A stretch of DNA of 64,000 nucleotides, taken from contig NC_072896.1 of assembly GCF_027943255.1 (NCBI RefSeq), forward strand, positions 248,001-312,000, read 5' to 3'. Below are positions 1 to 14,499 of this stretch, piece by piece. The position numbers and the translations under genes were made by a program. The DNA is from Anastrepha obliqua (taxonomy: Eukaryota > Arthropoda > Insecta > Diptera > Tephritidae). How positions within the stretch are numbered: the first letter of the stretch is position 1; the number at the start of each line of letters is the position of its first letter. The notes under the pieces were generated by a model that saw only the letters and a list, made by a program, of their open reading frames with translations, was not told the DNA's origin and did no database searches.

Positions 1-3000
1 TCTTAAATATTAATGTAAATACTTAATCAACATAGTTTTTTACTACTTATAACTAAATTTCCATTAATATTTATTGAAATTGTGGTTGTTTGCTCTAACT
101 TTGGCGATGTTTTGTGGGATTTTGCTCCTAAATAAAATTAAATGTTTTGTGTTTATGTATTTTTTCATATACAGATTATCCAATATAAAATTACATACTT
201 CAAGAAAATAACTCGATTCAAAAGTCATTTTTAACGCATTCAAAATTGTTCACTAAATCTTTAAATCAGCCATTTTATCATAATGTATTTGAAATGATCC
301 TAACACATTCCAAACTGCGGCAGCTTCAACCGCTTCCAGTCCGCTCTTCCATACTGTTGGGTTCTTTCATCACCTTAAGCGCAAGTATTGACAGTTTCAT
401 AAAATCTGTTGATGATGGTTTCCAATGGCTGGTGTGTAACGCCCAATAATAAATTCTCCATCAGTTTGTGTTCCTTTTCATCCTCATGTTACGGTACCTC
501 TATTGGGTTGTCTCAAAAATGTTACTAGATTTTCTAATTAAATATTCAGTTATATTTTGGCATGAGTGCATTTGTTACATATATTTTATGTACCGTTATA
601 GTTACGAACTCAAGTCCATTTATAATACGTTTTTGTTATGTTTATTTTATATTATCTTACTGCTGTTGTGAATCTAATGGTTATTTTGTATTTGTTTTTT
701 TATAGACTTAAGATTATGACGACTCTTTTCTTGTGTTGTTGTTGTGAAATTGTATTAGGACATTGTAACATCTTTGTTTTAGCTACGCTAGGTATTATTT
801 GAGTTTTTAATTGCAGTTGTATTTGTTTATTTTTCCTACCACATTTGCGTTTACTCTTAACATACCAACTTATTTTCATATAACTTCATTTGGAACTTAA
901 GCTTAAAAATCTTTCAGCATTTTATGTTCAATTTTAAATGTATGAAATGGTAAAATGCTGATGAGAGCTGAAAACATTTAATATGTTCTAGCTTTTTTAC
1001 TCGTTTGAATGAGTGTTTCGTTTGGGAGTGTTTTTGGAAAGTGTTTGAATATTTTAGTTTGAATTAGGTATTTTTCGCATTAGCCGCAACTGTTTTCTCG
1101 AACTAGTTAAAAGTAAAATAGTTTATTAATTTCTGTGCACATTAAACATTTTTTCTCTCTGGTGGTGTTCACTTTTTGATCTAATCTAGTTTGTTTGTAT
1201 TTATCTGAGTAAACTTAATATTTTATTTAGCATGCAAACTAATAAGTGGTGTGAGGCATTTACTCTAAATTGATATTTTTAAAATTATTAAAATATCTCT
1301 TAGTGTGTATTTATATACCAGAAGGACAACTCCTTTTATATTTTGTATATATGTATGTATATTAATTACTCATTTGTTGGTTGGTTTTTCAACTTAGTTA
1401 ATTTTTCTTTTGTTATTTTAGAAAATCAGCTTTTTTCTGTTATTCTCTCTATCGCGCGTACGCTTATGTTCATGTTGATTTAGCTTTTTTATAATTTTTT
1501 ATGTTTAAACGAAAAAATCTAAATATTAAATAAGCTGATCTAATTGTTTACTACTTTTTCAATAATTCAAATAATTTAATTAGTCTACTTTTGAAATAAT
1601 GCTGTTTTCAATAACTGCTGTGGTATCTAATCATACACATCGTAATAATTAGTAATAATATAAATATGTATTAATATATAATGATACATGCTTGTAATAT
1701 ATACATAATTCTCTACAAGTTTAAATAATTATTTTCTATAGTTTCTAGCATTTCTTTGTTAATACTTCCTTCGGTCCAGTTCGATAAACCTGAAACATGT
1801 ATACCTTTTGGTTTCAGTGGATTTTGTATATAATTAATTTCTAGTTGTCTCGATAATTTAATATGAGTTCAGCTACTGATTAGTACTTTTTGTAATAATA
1901 TTGTAAACTTAACACAATAGTTTCTCTTGTAACGCATAAATGTCATTAAAATGCAGGACTAATTTGCGTTTTTTGCAGTATAAATGCAAAATCGCAATGG
2001 AAAAAGCGCCACGCTCAAGTAGATCTGTATCTGTACGAAATACGTTTTGGTTATATGCGCCATCAAATGTTTGAATAGCTCTGCTTGCTTAGCAGCCACA
2101 TAATTCGCTACATACATACCTATATTTGGTTTTAAACTTCTTTAAAGGTTGTGTACTTGGCCTTATGATTTGACTTAAGAAAGAATTGTCCTAAAAATGA
2201 CAATTTGTATAAAGTCTGAAATAAGTTACATATTATCAGCATTTAAAAAAAAATACTAATTAATTGAATAGACACTACGTGGTTATTTTAGTTAATTTGT
2301 GAATATTCTGAATGAAGCAATACGAACAGTATTTGTGAAATAGAGCTAGAAAGAAATTTTCTTCGCAAATTTAAATCCTTAGTTATGAACTATTGAAGCA
2401 ATGAAAAACGAGAAAAATTAGAATTAGGCAGAGACATACGCAGGCATGTCCCAATTGAAAAACTAGATTGACTGGACGAAAGGCATGAGTTCTCCTATCA
2501 ATGAGTCTGAGTGAGACTGGGTCTCTGTCACTAAATGACTAATTTTAACATAATAAAGTAGTCTAACGAATAATACAATATTATACACATTTGTTCGCTG
2601 AACTGCTTATAAAATATTTGAGTAATTAACACTTCTTTGTGTGTAATTTCTACTTTTCGGTTTGTTGATAGGCACATAAAAAGTAAATTAAAATGCATAT
2701 AGTTTCTTTTTCTTGCATTAATTTAGTAGATTATATCGCAGTTATCGCAGTTTTGCATTCATATAAAATTTTGAATTTTAAAATTCGTAGCATTCTTCTA
2801 TAAATATTTCAACACTTTTGGACTTAATTTGGCTAATGATTTTTACGGGGCCAGGTATTGATTAGTTTTTGCCTTTGTGTTTGTTTATAGTGAACACGTA
2901 TGATTTGCTTTTTGTTGATATTTGTTAGTTTGGTTCGTTTTAAAAAGTGCTGTGATCGTGTAAAACTTGGTAATAGTACTAACAAAAGTTTCATATCCTC

Positions 3001-3240
3001 AAAGAAACAGTTCTGATATACATACATTTGTATGTACTTCACACTTTGAACGCTTCGTTTAGTTAAGCAACTTAGTTTTTCGCTTATACGAGGTTTGAAT
3101 TAATGAAAAAAATAATTACAGTGGATAAGTTTAGAGTATTTTGTGATGCTTTTTGTACCTTTAAAGGTCGATGTTTATATCAAAAAGTGTTTTCTTGATT
3201 CCCGCTGCATTTACTACTTATAACAATATATGTATGTACT

Positions 3241-3270
3241 TTATTTTATTTTATTTTATTTTATTTTATT
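3241..3270. repeat. (TTTTA)n microsatellite
   Basis: About six tandem copies of the pentanucleotide TTTTA, nearly perfect. Confidence 0.9.
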
Positions 3271-3422
3271 AATTTTGCTAGATAGATAGGGTGGGATCTG
3301 GGTTGTCTCTTTTGAGTTTTGCTATAAACAGCTTTACAATAGTAATCGCATTATTTTGAATATAAGTTTCTGTAAAGTATCTTTAGTAGCTACAACATTA
3401 TACGTACCCATTTATGTTTTTA

Positions 3423-3454
3423 CTACAAAATGTAATTTTAAATTACATTTGTAG
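3423..3454. repeat. 32-bp near-perfect palindrome
   Basis: CTACAAAATGTAATTT is followed at once by TAAATTACATTTGTAG, its reverse complement with one mismatch. There is no loop, so this is a true palindrome rather than a hairpin with spacer. Confidence 0.85.
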
Positions 3455-3951
3455 TCGACTAGGTTGAATTAATGGTGGTTTGTTATTGTTAAGTTAGGGG
3501 TATATTATGACCAAAATAATGACACTTGACGAGTATTGGGAAATCAAAAGTGTCGCAAAGTTTTTATTTAGTTAGAAGAGAATATGGCGGGTGATGGTGA
3601 TGCAAAATAAAGAGAGCGTGTAATAAAAAAATGCTTGCGTACATACAATTGAAATTAAAGTTACAAAAACCAGAATATGAAAATAAATTCTTCGAAAGCA
3701 CTACAAAGCACTAAAAAATATGGTTTGAAAGCTTTTACAACATAAATAGTTACATACCAAAAAGTAATAGTTCAAATCAACAACTACCAAATGCTAATAA
3801 TGTTAATGGCAATGACTTTTTGGAAAAATCCTACCAATGAAGTCACTAGAGAGTATCTAATATTTAGCAGTTATTACTGTATTAGTTCTTATTTTATAAT
3901 TTTTACACTACTTTTTGTATATCAGATTGCACGCAGCAATTCTTTACTCAT

Positions 3952-3957
3952 TTTATT
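3952..3957 (-). terminator. Candidate polyadenylation signal for Ggamma30A
   Basis: This is the first AATAAA on the minus strand downstream of the second stop (4465), about 510 bases on. Several more occur further on, including those inside the TTTTA repeat at 3241-3270, so the real cleavage site is uncertain. Confidence 0.3.
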
Positions 3958-4464
3958 GTGTTCAATATAAGTATTGTAAGTATGAATGGAATGCAAGTAA
4001 GTAAATTTAATATATTTTACTCTTAGTTCTTAGTTTCAAACGATTTGTTCTTATTATCGTTTGGCAATTGCATTTACTACTCCTGTTTTTTTAATTGTGA
4101 CTTTTTGAAGTACGCGCATTAAGCTAAGTTTTGTTGGTAAATACAGTAGTATGGAAAAACACTTTAAAACTAAATATAATTATGGTGTCCATCCGAATCT
4201 GTCTCTGAGCTGTTACAGATTGCTAACATCCATAAGAACGTCCAATATTATGTTATCAAGAAGAAATGCTTAGGTTCTTTCCTTTTGCTAGACTCCTTTA
4301 AAGTGTTGAAATAGATTCCTCTATATCAAAGTTTAGAGTTTTGTTGCAGCAGTAAATGGTGTCGATTTCAAATATCAACAAATGTCCGTGCTACGCATAT
4401 ACTTACATACGTTTTTTTAATTTTGCATTGTTATTCTTCCAATATGTAATTCAATTTTCTGCCT

Positions 4465-5154
4465 TTACTGCAATCTTCGTGTCAATGTTTCGTAGTAGAA
4501 TTGCCAGAATTTGCCGTGGAACCACATGAAAAGAGCGACTATTTGGATAAGGAATGGACGCTGCAGAATTTCTTGTACAGTGCGTCGTTTTAGCTGACGT
4601 ATTAGCAAATGTGTTTTGGACTGGGACTGTTCGTTTAGGTGTTGGTTATAATTCAAGTTGCAATAGTGGTAGTAGTAATTATTGTTGTTGTTATAGTAAT
4701 TATTATTGTAACACAATGTTACATTATCCGCGTTTGCAATATGTTCACCGGCTTCACTTTCCTCGCCGTCACTTCCGTCTTCAGTTTCCACATCTTCTTC
4801 TAATGTTACTTGATTTTCGTGCTGATGTATATGCAGATTTTGTGGATCTAGGGAATTGCTACAATCAGCTGGCTCTTCTTTTCTCGATTCATAAGAGTTT
4901 CTGATGTTGCAACTATTTGGCTGTTGCTGTATTGGCATCTTTTTGCTGCTATTGCTATTGTTATTCCTTGCGTTTGGTGGTTGCTCTATTGGTTGTTGTG
5001 GTTTAGCTTTCTTCTTATTAACATTTTTTTTGCTTCTATTGTTTTTAATATAAGTAGTGTTATTAGTTTGGTTATTGATATTACTGTGGTTATTGTAGTA
5101 ATAAATGGGATACTTATGAATGTTGGTATGGTACTGTTGTGGTTTACGATAATA
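4465..5154 (-). CDS. Ggamma30A: In-frame 229-codon extension after the Ggamma30A stop (candidate stop-codon readthrough or second cistron)
   Basis: Immediately after the Ggamma30A TAA the same frame is open for 229 codons to a stop at 4467-4465. I translated every codon and found no interruption. Order of segments: residues 1-38 rich in Tyr, Asn and His (begins YYRKPQQYHTNIHKYP); 39-72 basic and Asn/Ser-rich; a possible internal start at residue 73 (ATG at 4938, MPIQQQPNSC); an acidic block at about 118-137 (EEDVETEDGSDGEESEAGE); an Asn/Tyr run at about 149-171; and a non-repetitive end at about 183-229 with basic LLIRQLKRRT, then the hydrophobic, aromatic FLIQIVALFMWFHGKFWQF. Readthrough would give one protein of 302 residues and bury the CaaX box. 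Alternatives are an independent 157-residue cistron from the internal ATG, or chance openness helped by the A-rich, T-poor composition (the opposite strand also has open frames). The varied C-terminal third argues for real coding sequence. I recognise no known domain. Confidence 0.65.
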   Translation of the reverse strand, partial: YYRKPQQYHTNIHKYPIYYYNNHSNINNQTNNTTYIKNNRSKKNVNKKKAKPQQPIEQPPNARNNNSNSSKKMPIQQQPNSCNIRNSYESRKEEPADCSNSLDPQNLHIHQHENQVTLEEDVETEDGSDGEESEAGEHIANADNVTLCYNNNYYNNNNNYYYHYCNLNYNQHLNEQSQSKTHLLIRQLKRRTVQEILQRPFLIQIVALFMWFHGKFWQFYYETLTRRLQ

Positions 5155-8513
<3,359 letters not shown>

Positions 8514-9294
8514 GGGCCCGCCATCTATCGTTACCGATTTGAACTAGGTATTATTTGAAGAATGGTAACACTTAGCTCTCATCCGATTTGTCAGAAAATT
8601 AGTTTTATTCTTCCGCTGAACGAAAATGGTTGTGTATACGCAACGTTGTATGCTGAAATATATATTAATTAAAAAGTACTATTGTTGTGTGTGCACACAT
8701 ATACTTATATAATAGAGTAAGGATATAAGGAACAGAAGGGCAAATGAATCGCTTTTAATCAGATGAGAATACGTTTATAAACAAAATTAATATCTGTATA
8801 TATTTTTTGTAACAACTTATGCATTCCAGATTTGTGTACGTTGGTAATGTTGCAGAATGTGTACGAAAATTACGTACGGCAATGGGAAGAAAAGCACCGA
8901 ATGAAGCATATGTGCGTTACTTTGCAAAAAAAGTAAGAGAAACTGGGTTGCTTATTGACAAACCAACGCGTGGCCGACCAAAAACCGTGCGTACACCCGA
9001 AAATATTGCTGCTGTGGCCGAGAGTGTTCGTGAATCACCAGGAACATCAGTTCACCGTCGTTCTCAACAATTGGACATTTCGGAGACATCATTGAGACGA
9101 ATTTTGCGTAAAGACCTTGGTATGACCGTATGGGATGGTGCATGGCTAGCCGAGACAGCCATATGAATGAAGTTGTGTTCCATCATAAACCGGAAGGATT
9201 GTATGTACTTCAAAATAAAAAAACAGTTTGGAAAAATATTGAGTAGTTTATTTTTTATAGCATTTTTAATTCCGTAAAGTTATATGGCGGACCC
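8514..9294 (+). mobile_element. Internally deleted mariner derivative, copy 1, with a 198-bp foreign insert
   Basis: The element starts GGGCCCGCCATCTATCG and ends ATATGGCGGACCC, imperfect terminal inverted repeats flanked by TATA-like sequence. It is the same family as 48237-48843. Only the N-terminal, DNA-binding part of a mariner transposase is left (frame open to 9166; motifs TVRTPENIAAVAESVRESPG and RRILRKDLGM), and the catalytic domain is missing. Compared with copy 2, about 45 bp after the start codon (from 8642) are replaced by a 198-bp segment, and a few tens of bp of filler with an internal inverted repeat (ATGGCT...AGCCAT) sit at the deletion junction near 9125-9165. It cannot encode a transposase but could be mobilised in trans. 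Confidence 0.85.
8642..8839 (+). repeat. 198-bp inverted repeat, arm A (inserted in mariner copy 1)
   Basis: Starts AACGTTGTATGCTGAAATAT and ends CATTCCAGATTTGTGTAC. It matches the reverse complement of 9947-10144 along its full length with about six mismatches by eye and no indel. Confidence 0.9.
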
Positions 9295-11263
9295 TGTATA
9301 TACAAGTGTATTTGCATAGTTTCCGAATAATAGACATCCACGAGTATGCAATTTGTTGTTTGTTAATTCTGTGCTCTGCTATTTTGCGGGTTACAGTCTA
9401 TTCAATCAGCCTTTAAGTAAGTAATTGACGTCAATAATCTCCAAGTGTTCCGAATGGGGGCTTATGCGGTAATTTAAATGTAAATGCAACGCAGCGAAAT
9501 ATGTAAGTGTATTGCATTTTAAAATGTAAAAGTAAGTATATAAAAGTTCATAACAATGATTGGGTATACGTTTTATAAATATATGTGTGTCTGTACAGAT
9601 GTGTTATCTCAATTTCCTAAATAAAAACATTTACACTACACTAAAATTGCTAAAAAAGTTTTTTAAAGGTTTCAAAATTAAGCTTTTGGAAATATCGCTG
9701 CGTTAAAACTTGATTCATTATCACTGATTCACTATTTTGAAATAAATACTCAACACAATTTCTGTTGAGCTCATGTGCTCATTGAAAATGAATTTGATTC
9801 ACATTGCCACCCAGCGGATCCAACCAAACTCATGAAGTTTACATTGAGAGCGGATGCAAAATGTCATTGAAACCGAGATTGACTTATATAGGAACGTATC
9901 AAATACAAACAAATACACTTTCTCATTAGATAAAGTGCGTACTAAAGTACACACATCTGGAATGCACAAGTTGTTACAAAAAATATATACAGATATTAAT
10001 TTTGTTTATAAACGTATTCTCATGTGATTAAAAGCGATGCATTTGCGCTTCTGTTTCTTATATCCTTACTCTATTATATAAGTATATGTGTGCACACACA
10101 ACAATAGTACTTTTTAATTAATATATATTTCAGCATACAACGTTTTTCTTCATACTTTTTCGAATACAAATTGAAAACACTTGGCACTTGGCACTTGACT
10201 ATAAATATATTAAATTGTAATTAATAGTTGACCAGTGCCATTTCGAAGTAATTTTCCTTTTGCTCGAATTTTTCAAAAGTGCAACCGTTCTCTGCATTGT
10301 TTAATTGTATGCAAGATTCACTGCTGCGATGGAGCTGCCATGCCAAGCAACAATTTAACACCTTAGCGCAACACTTAATCTGATATCAGAAAATGTAAAG
10401 CGAATGGCAAAGTGTAAAAATGTGCAGCGAAAAAACAAAAACAAAATGGCTGAAACAGACGAGGTTTACAGGGACAGAAAATATTAAATTAAATGTTGTC
10501 GAACAGAAAATTGTGAAATTTAATGTCAATAAACATGTAAAGGATTACATAAAGATGCGTGAAAATCCTTGAAAAATTAAATACGATTTAGAAAAATCAA
10601 ATACGATTTCTGTGACCGTACGAAGTTTGGGACCAAACCGTAGTGTATCTTTGAAGTGTAAACACATACTTTAAAATTGTAACATTTATTTCAAAACAAA
10701 TCTTCATAGAAGCCGTGAGCACCTTTTTATTGTCCATGAACTGAAGATTAGCCAGAAAACTGTGTAGAACTATTTGCTAGAAAAATGAGCTAGTCAAGTT
10801 GTTTACCAGTAGGAACGAGGGCTTGTTCAATGCGGAATTATTAAAACACAAAAATTATCAAACGAGGAGGCGTATACTTGATCTAGATCGTATAACCACA
10901 ACTTTTTGACCAAATACAAAATTGCAGATATAACGAGACCAAGATACATACATAAATACTTCTATGCTTAAGTTTGCATGCACATACATTTGTACTATGA
11001 GCAGTCCATCATATAGTCGGGCGCCACGCCACCGCCAAGGACGTGTTGGCACTGGGGCGTTGGAGTGTGAATAAATTGAATGTGGCTCGCTAATGAGATG
11101 CAAATTTAAAGCCAAGCGCAAGCACATAATATATTTAAACACTAATGCAAAGATACACACAGCTTACACTGGAAATATGAAATTCAGCGGCAGAAAGCAC
11201 TTCGAACATGCAGTGTAGCTTACGAAAACATATATACCCACGTATATGCACATGTGCATGTTT
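9295..11263. other. Intronic DNA outside arm B
   Basis: Apart from arm B at 9947-10144 I see no gene. Minus-strand frames near 10858-11160 are short and have no domain. Confidence 0.5.
9947..10144 (-). repeat. 198-bp inverted repeat, arm B (likely donor copy)
   Basis: Reverse complement of 8642-8839 at about 97% identity by eye; spacer about 1.1 kb. Its flanks resemble neither mariner nor any element I recognise, so this is probably the original and arm A the copy. Confidence 0.9.
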
Positions 11264-11660
11264 ACGAGGGTTGCTATGAGACTTGACTTATTTTGAGAGA
11301 TCGTAGACCCAGTGCGAGTGTCAAGTCTTGGATTGCTATCGTAAAGTCTGACAATTTTAATGATGCTCGTATTTTGAACATTTAGTGATACCAGTGCTAT
11401 TTGTGTTGATGGCAGATATACATCCATCAAAAATGGCAAAAAATGGAAGTTGTGAACACTTTTGTGCGATGATTTTCGGCGAGGTTCAAATATACCCGAG
11501 TCAACCAATTATACTTTTGGTGAAGAGACGCCATCTCGAGCCATCGCATTTCTTTGGATATCCGAATTCTACCGTAGTCACACTTTGCTACAGAACAAAT
11601 TTAGGGAAGGTTGTTCAAAATCGTCGACGTATCATGATTTTGAAACATAATTGGATAAAC
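11264..11660 (+). pseudogene. Mariner transposase N-terminal remnant
   Basis: ACGAGGGTTGCTATGAGACT at 11264 looks like a mariner terminus. Further on, translation in one frame gives DDFRRGSNIPESTN then FGEETPSRA and LQNKFREG, matching the conserved DFRRG, FGDEAPS and NEFREGRPK signature of the mariner N-terminal helix-turn-helix domain. The signature is spread over frames and stops about 11660, with no catalytic domain after it. This is a dead 5' fragment, related in style to the element at 49192-50668. Confidence 0.6.
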
Positions 11661-13545
11661 TAACTAAAACCAGTCGATTATATGGGGTTTTTAAGTTGTT
11701 CGAATGCAAAGGGCCTTCCAGCAAATGGCTACCTCTTTTTGAGAATATTTATACATATTGCCGCCGTACAATTAAGTCAACATACAAGTAGAACGATTAT
11801 TTCTGAATGGTACACCAGCATTTTTTTCAGAAAAATAAAGATGACTAATAGCAGAATATGAAACAACCACCAAAATGCAAGATCCAACATATCGGTACAA
11901 CAAGGAAAGTTTTGAGCATTCAAAACTTCGAACTGTTGTATCATCCACCGTACAATCTGATTTCATGAAAATACGAGACAGGACTATCTGTCTGATAGTT
12001 TCGTGCTTTGAAGTCAGGCAAAATAATTCATTCGTTTCTAAAAGCCAGAATAACTAAAATTAGTTTGTTTATTGATTTGTTGACCAGTCAAATCAGCGAG
12101 AATTTGGGAATGATATTCGCACATATTTTGGAATTTAGGGGGGTGTGTAAATGGAGTTGCTGTGCTTTGAATTAAAAGCAGAGAAAGTCGCAAATAGAAA
12201 CCAACGAGGTTTCGCTGTAAAATTGTTGTATGCATACTTTTGAAACTTTTTATTTATTACCTTTATTGTGATTTAAGAACATGTACAGGCAGTAAGCTTC
12301 GTTATTTCCGTGTTTCCTGTTATTGAGCATTATTACCTTAACAATGAACCACAACATTTCTTTCTAACTTTGTTACAGCTTTTGGAGACTTGTACATGTA
12401 AAAACTAGCGCAAGGGGAGTGGATCATTTTTTAGTAAAAATGCAAATAGTGCCGCGTAGTTGTAGGCGTACCCGATAAATAGGCAACAATGGCTGGATAT
12501 GGGGTCTAAAAGATATTTACAGTCTAATAATGCGCGAAAATCTTAACATAATATAATATATTTTAGTTTCATAAAAGCTCTGGTTAAATTGAACCAAATT
12601 TAAGTAAAAAAATAATAAATAAGTAAAACATGGGAAGCATTTAAGGTAAGAAAGTTTTTTACTACCAAATTTCACTTTCATTTTATTTGAGCTCTCCCCC
12701 CCATATTTTCCACTGAAAATTCATTTAATTGTTAGTGAGTGGTATATTCTACGATAAACGCGGCGAGAAAGCCTTTTAACCTTCAAAGTCAAACTGCCGC
12801 CAATGCCGGCCCCGCCATTCTAATTATGAATATAAATTTAAAAATTCATAAAAGCAACTTTTCACAAAATGTTTCTCTGAAAAATAATAATAACGTAATC
12901 GCAAATTCCATAAAGGAAATAGCAAAAACATAAACTCGTTGAATAAACTAAACTGCACCAGTTGGCAGAATAACAGCACAGGTCATGGAAAAAAAACATA
13001 AGTATAAATATAAATATGTATGTATGTGTATGAGAAAAAAATATATTTGAAAATGCTTTGATAAGTATGCATTAGCTAGTACCGACTGTAAGTAAAATTA
13101 TAGTTTAAATCAAACACTAGATGCACACTTTCACGAGAATGTGAACTAAAATCCATTTAAGATGGATAGTTTGATTAATAATAATTGATAATAATTTGAT
13201 TTAAGTTATCATTTAAGCTTAACTGAAGCGTAACATATAGTTTAGGGGTATATATTTAAGAGGGTCAATTCCTCTCAAGTTAGGTTTTATTGGTATCAGT
13301 ATCGTTAAGTTATACCGCTCGAATACTACAAAACTTAACAGACTCTAATCTGAAACCATAAAAGAGCACAACTTTAAGGCATATAAGTTTATCACTGAGT
13401 CTTTCCACAAAAAAAGTATTATACAACTTCGGGTAGCTCGATATGAGTATATAAGTACATTCGTATCAAATTTACCACCATTTGTTTAATTGGAGTTCCA
13501 ATTAGGGGCCCATTTACACTACAAGTGCTTTAAGAATTTATCGTT
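11661..13545. other. Intronic DNA, no gene recognised
   Basis: AT-rich. A GTATGTATGTGTATGAG microsatellite lies near 13017-13032. A short motif at about 12405-12470 resembles one at 19120-19205. Confidence 0.5.
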
Positions 13546-14499
13546 ATGAAGATACAAATCTCAAATTATCAAAAAGAAAATGTAAATGATGAAAATGGGC
13601 TTCAAAAAATAGTATATGGCTCAACTTTTAAGCAAGTCTTATTTATAAGCAAGTCTTTATATATTTGTTTTATCAACCCCCAACCAAAAGTGTCTTTATT
13701 GTGTTTGAACTTAAGAACTTATTTGTTACCTAAGTGTAAAAAATATGTTAATTCTACATCTATTCCATCTCTTTATGTTGGTGATAAGCCCTTTAAATTT
13801 GTTACAATAGTAACATATCTTGGCTTTGTTAGTCACTTTAGCTTTTCTAGTGTCGACCATGAAAATTTCGTCATACACAAATTCTATAACATTTTAAGAA
13901 AATTGAGAACGTCTGCAACGTATACACCAATTGATATCCGGTGAAAACTTGCCATACCACTCATATTGCCAATAATCTACTATCTCTAACTGCAGTCGAT
14001 TGGATTCTCAATCTGCTCAAAAAAATGTTATATAAGTATTTTTAGTTCCATCGCAGCAAATAAAAGTGATACACGATGACTAATTTTGGTAAGCAAAAGA
14101 GTGTACGCAAAAAAGCAATGAGTGAGAAAACAGTTATAAAGTGTAATATGCTCACAGTTCATACAATTAAGCATGTAAAGAATATATATGTATGTACATA
14201 CAGTAAATCGGTAAATAAAATTCAATTATATTCAGTAACAATTCCATTATGCATGTACGATTATGTCTATATTAAAAAAGAGTATCTACGGAAAGCGCAA
14301 TACCCAACAAGTACTTAATCATGTTAGAAGCTGTGTGTGTGGGCTAATGAAATATGAGACTATTTCCAGTTGGATATCGCGACTACTGGGAATATCTGAA
14401 TACAGCAAAGCGATGAACTGTATATTTCTATTCCGACTTTTGTTTAATAAGATGCCTAACTTTTTTATGAGAAATTATACTTCACGCGCGCCGGCGTGA
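13546..14499 (+). pseudogene. Non-LTR retrotransposon (LINE) reverse transcriptase remnant
   Basis: The frame 13546-13944 contains PSLYVGDKPFKFVTIVTYLG, resembling the end of the LINE reverse-transcriptase domain, where a short strand is followed by Y-LG and then the thumb (here NILRKLRTSATYTP). After frame breaks, 14263-14499 gives RNTQQVLNHVRSCVCGLMKY, then RLLGISEY and FRLLFNKMPNFF, the C-terminal region typical of jockey-like elements (VRYVYGL..LLG..F...). Between them is a shifted piece resembling the LAIPLILP thumb motif. The order of parts fits one degraded element on the plus strand, antisense to Ggamma30A. Clade assignment is uncertain. Confidence 0.6.

Larger units (their letters stand above)
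1..3951. other. Ggamma30A 3' UTR or downstream intergenic DNA, no gene recognised
   Basis: Very AT-rich. Open frames here are short and show no recognisable domain. It holds a (TTTTA)n microsatellite and a palindrome, listed separately, plus scattered AATAAA signals on the minus strand. I cannot say where the transcript ends. Confidence 0.6.

Noticed and set aside
4554..4904. 116-codon plus-strand frame opposite the G-gamma extension
   Set aside because: It lies antisense to the extension and reflects its base bias; the composition (Cys, Tyr, Leu runs) mirrors the Asn/Tyr codons of the other strand, and there is no domain.
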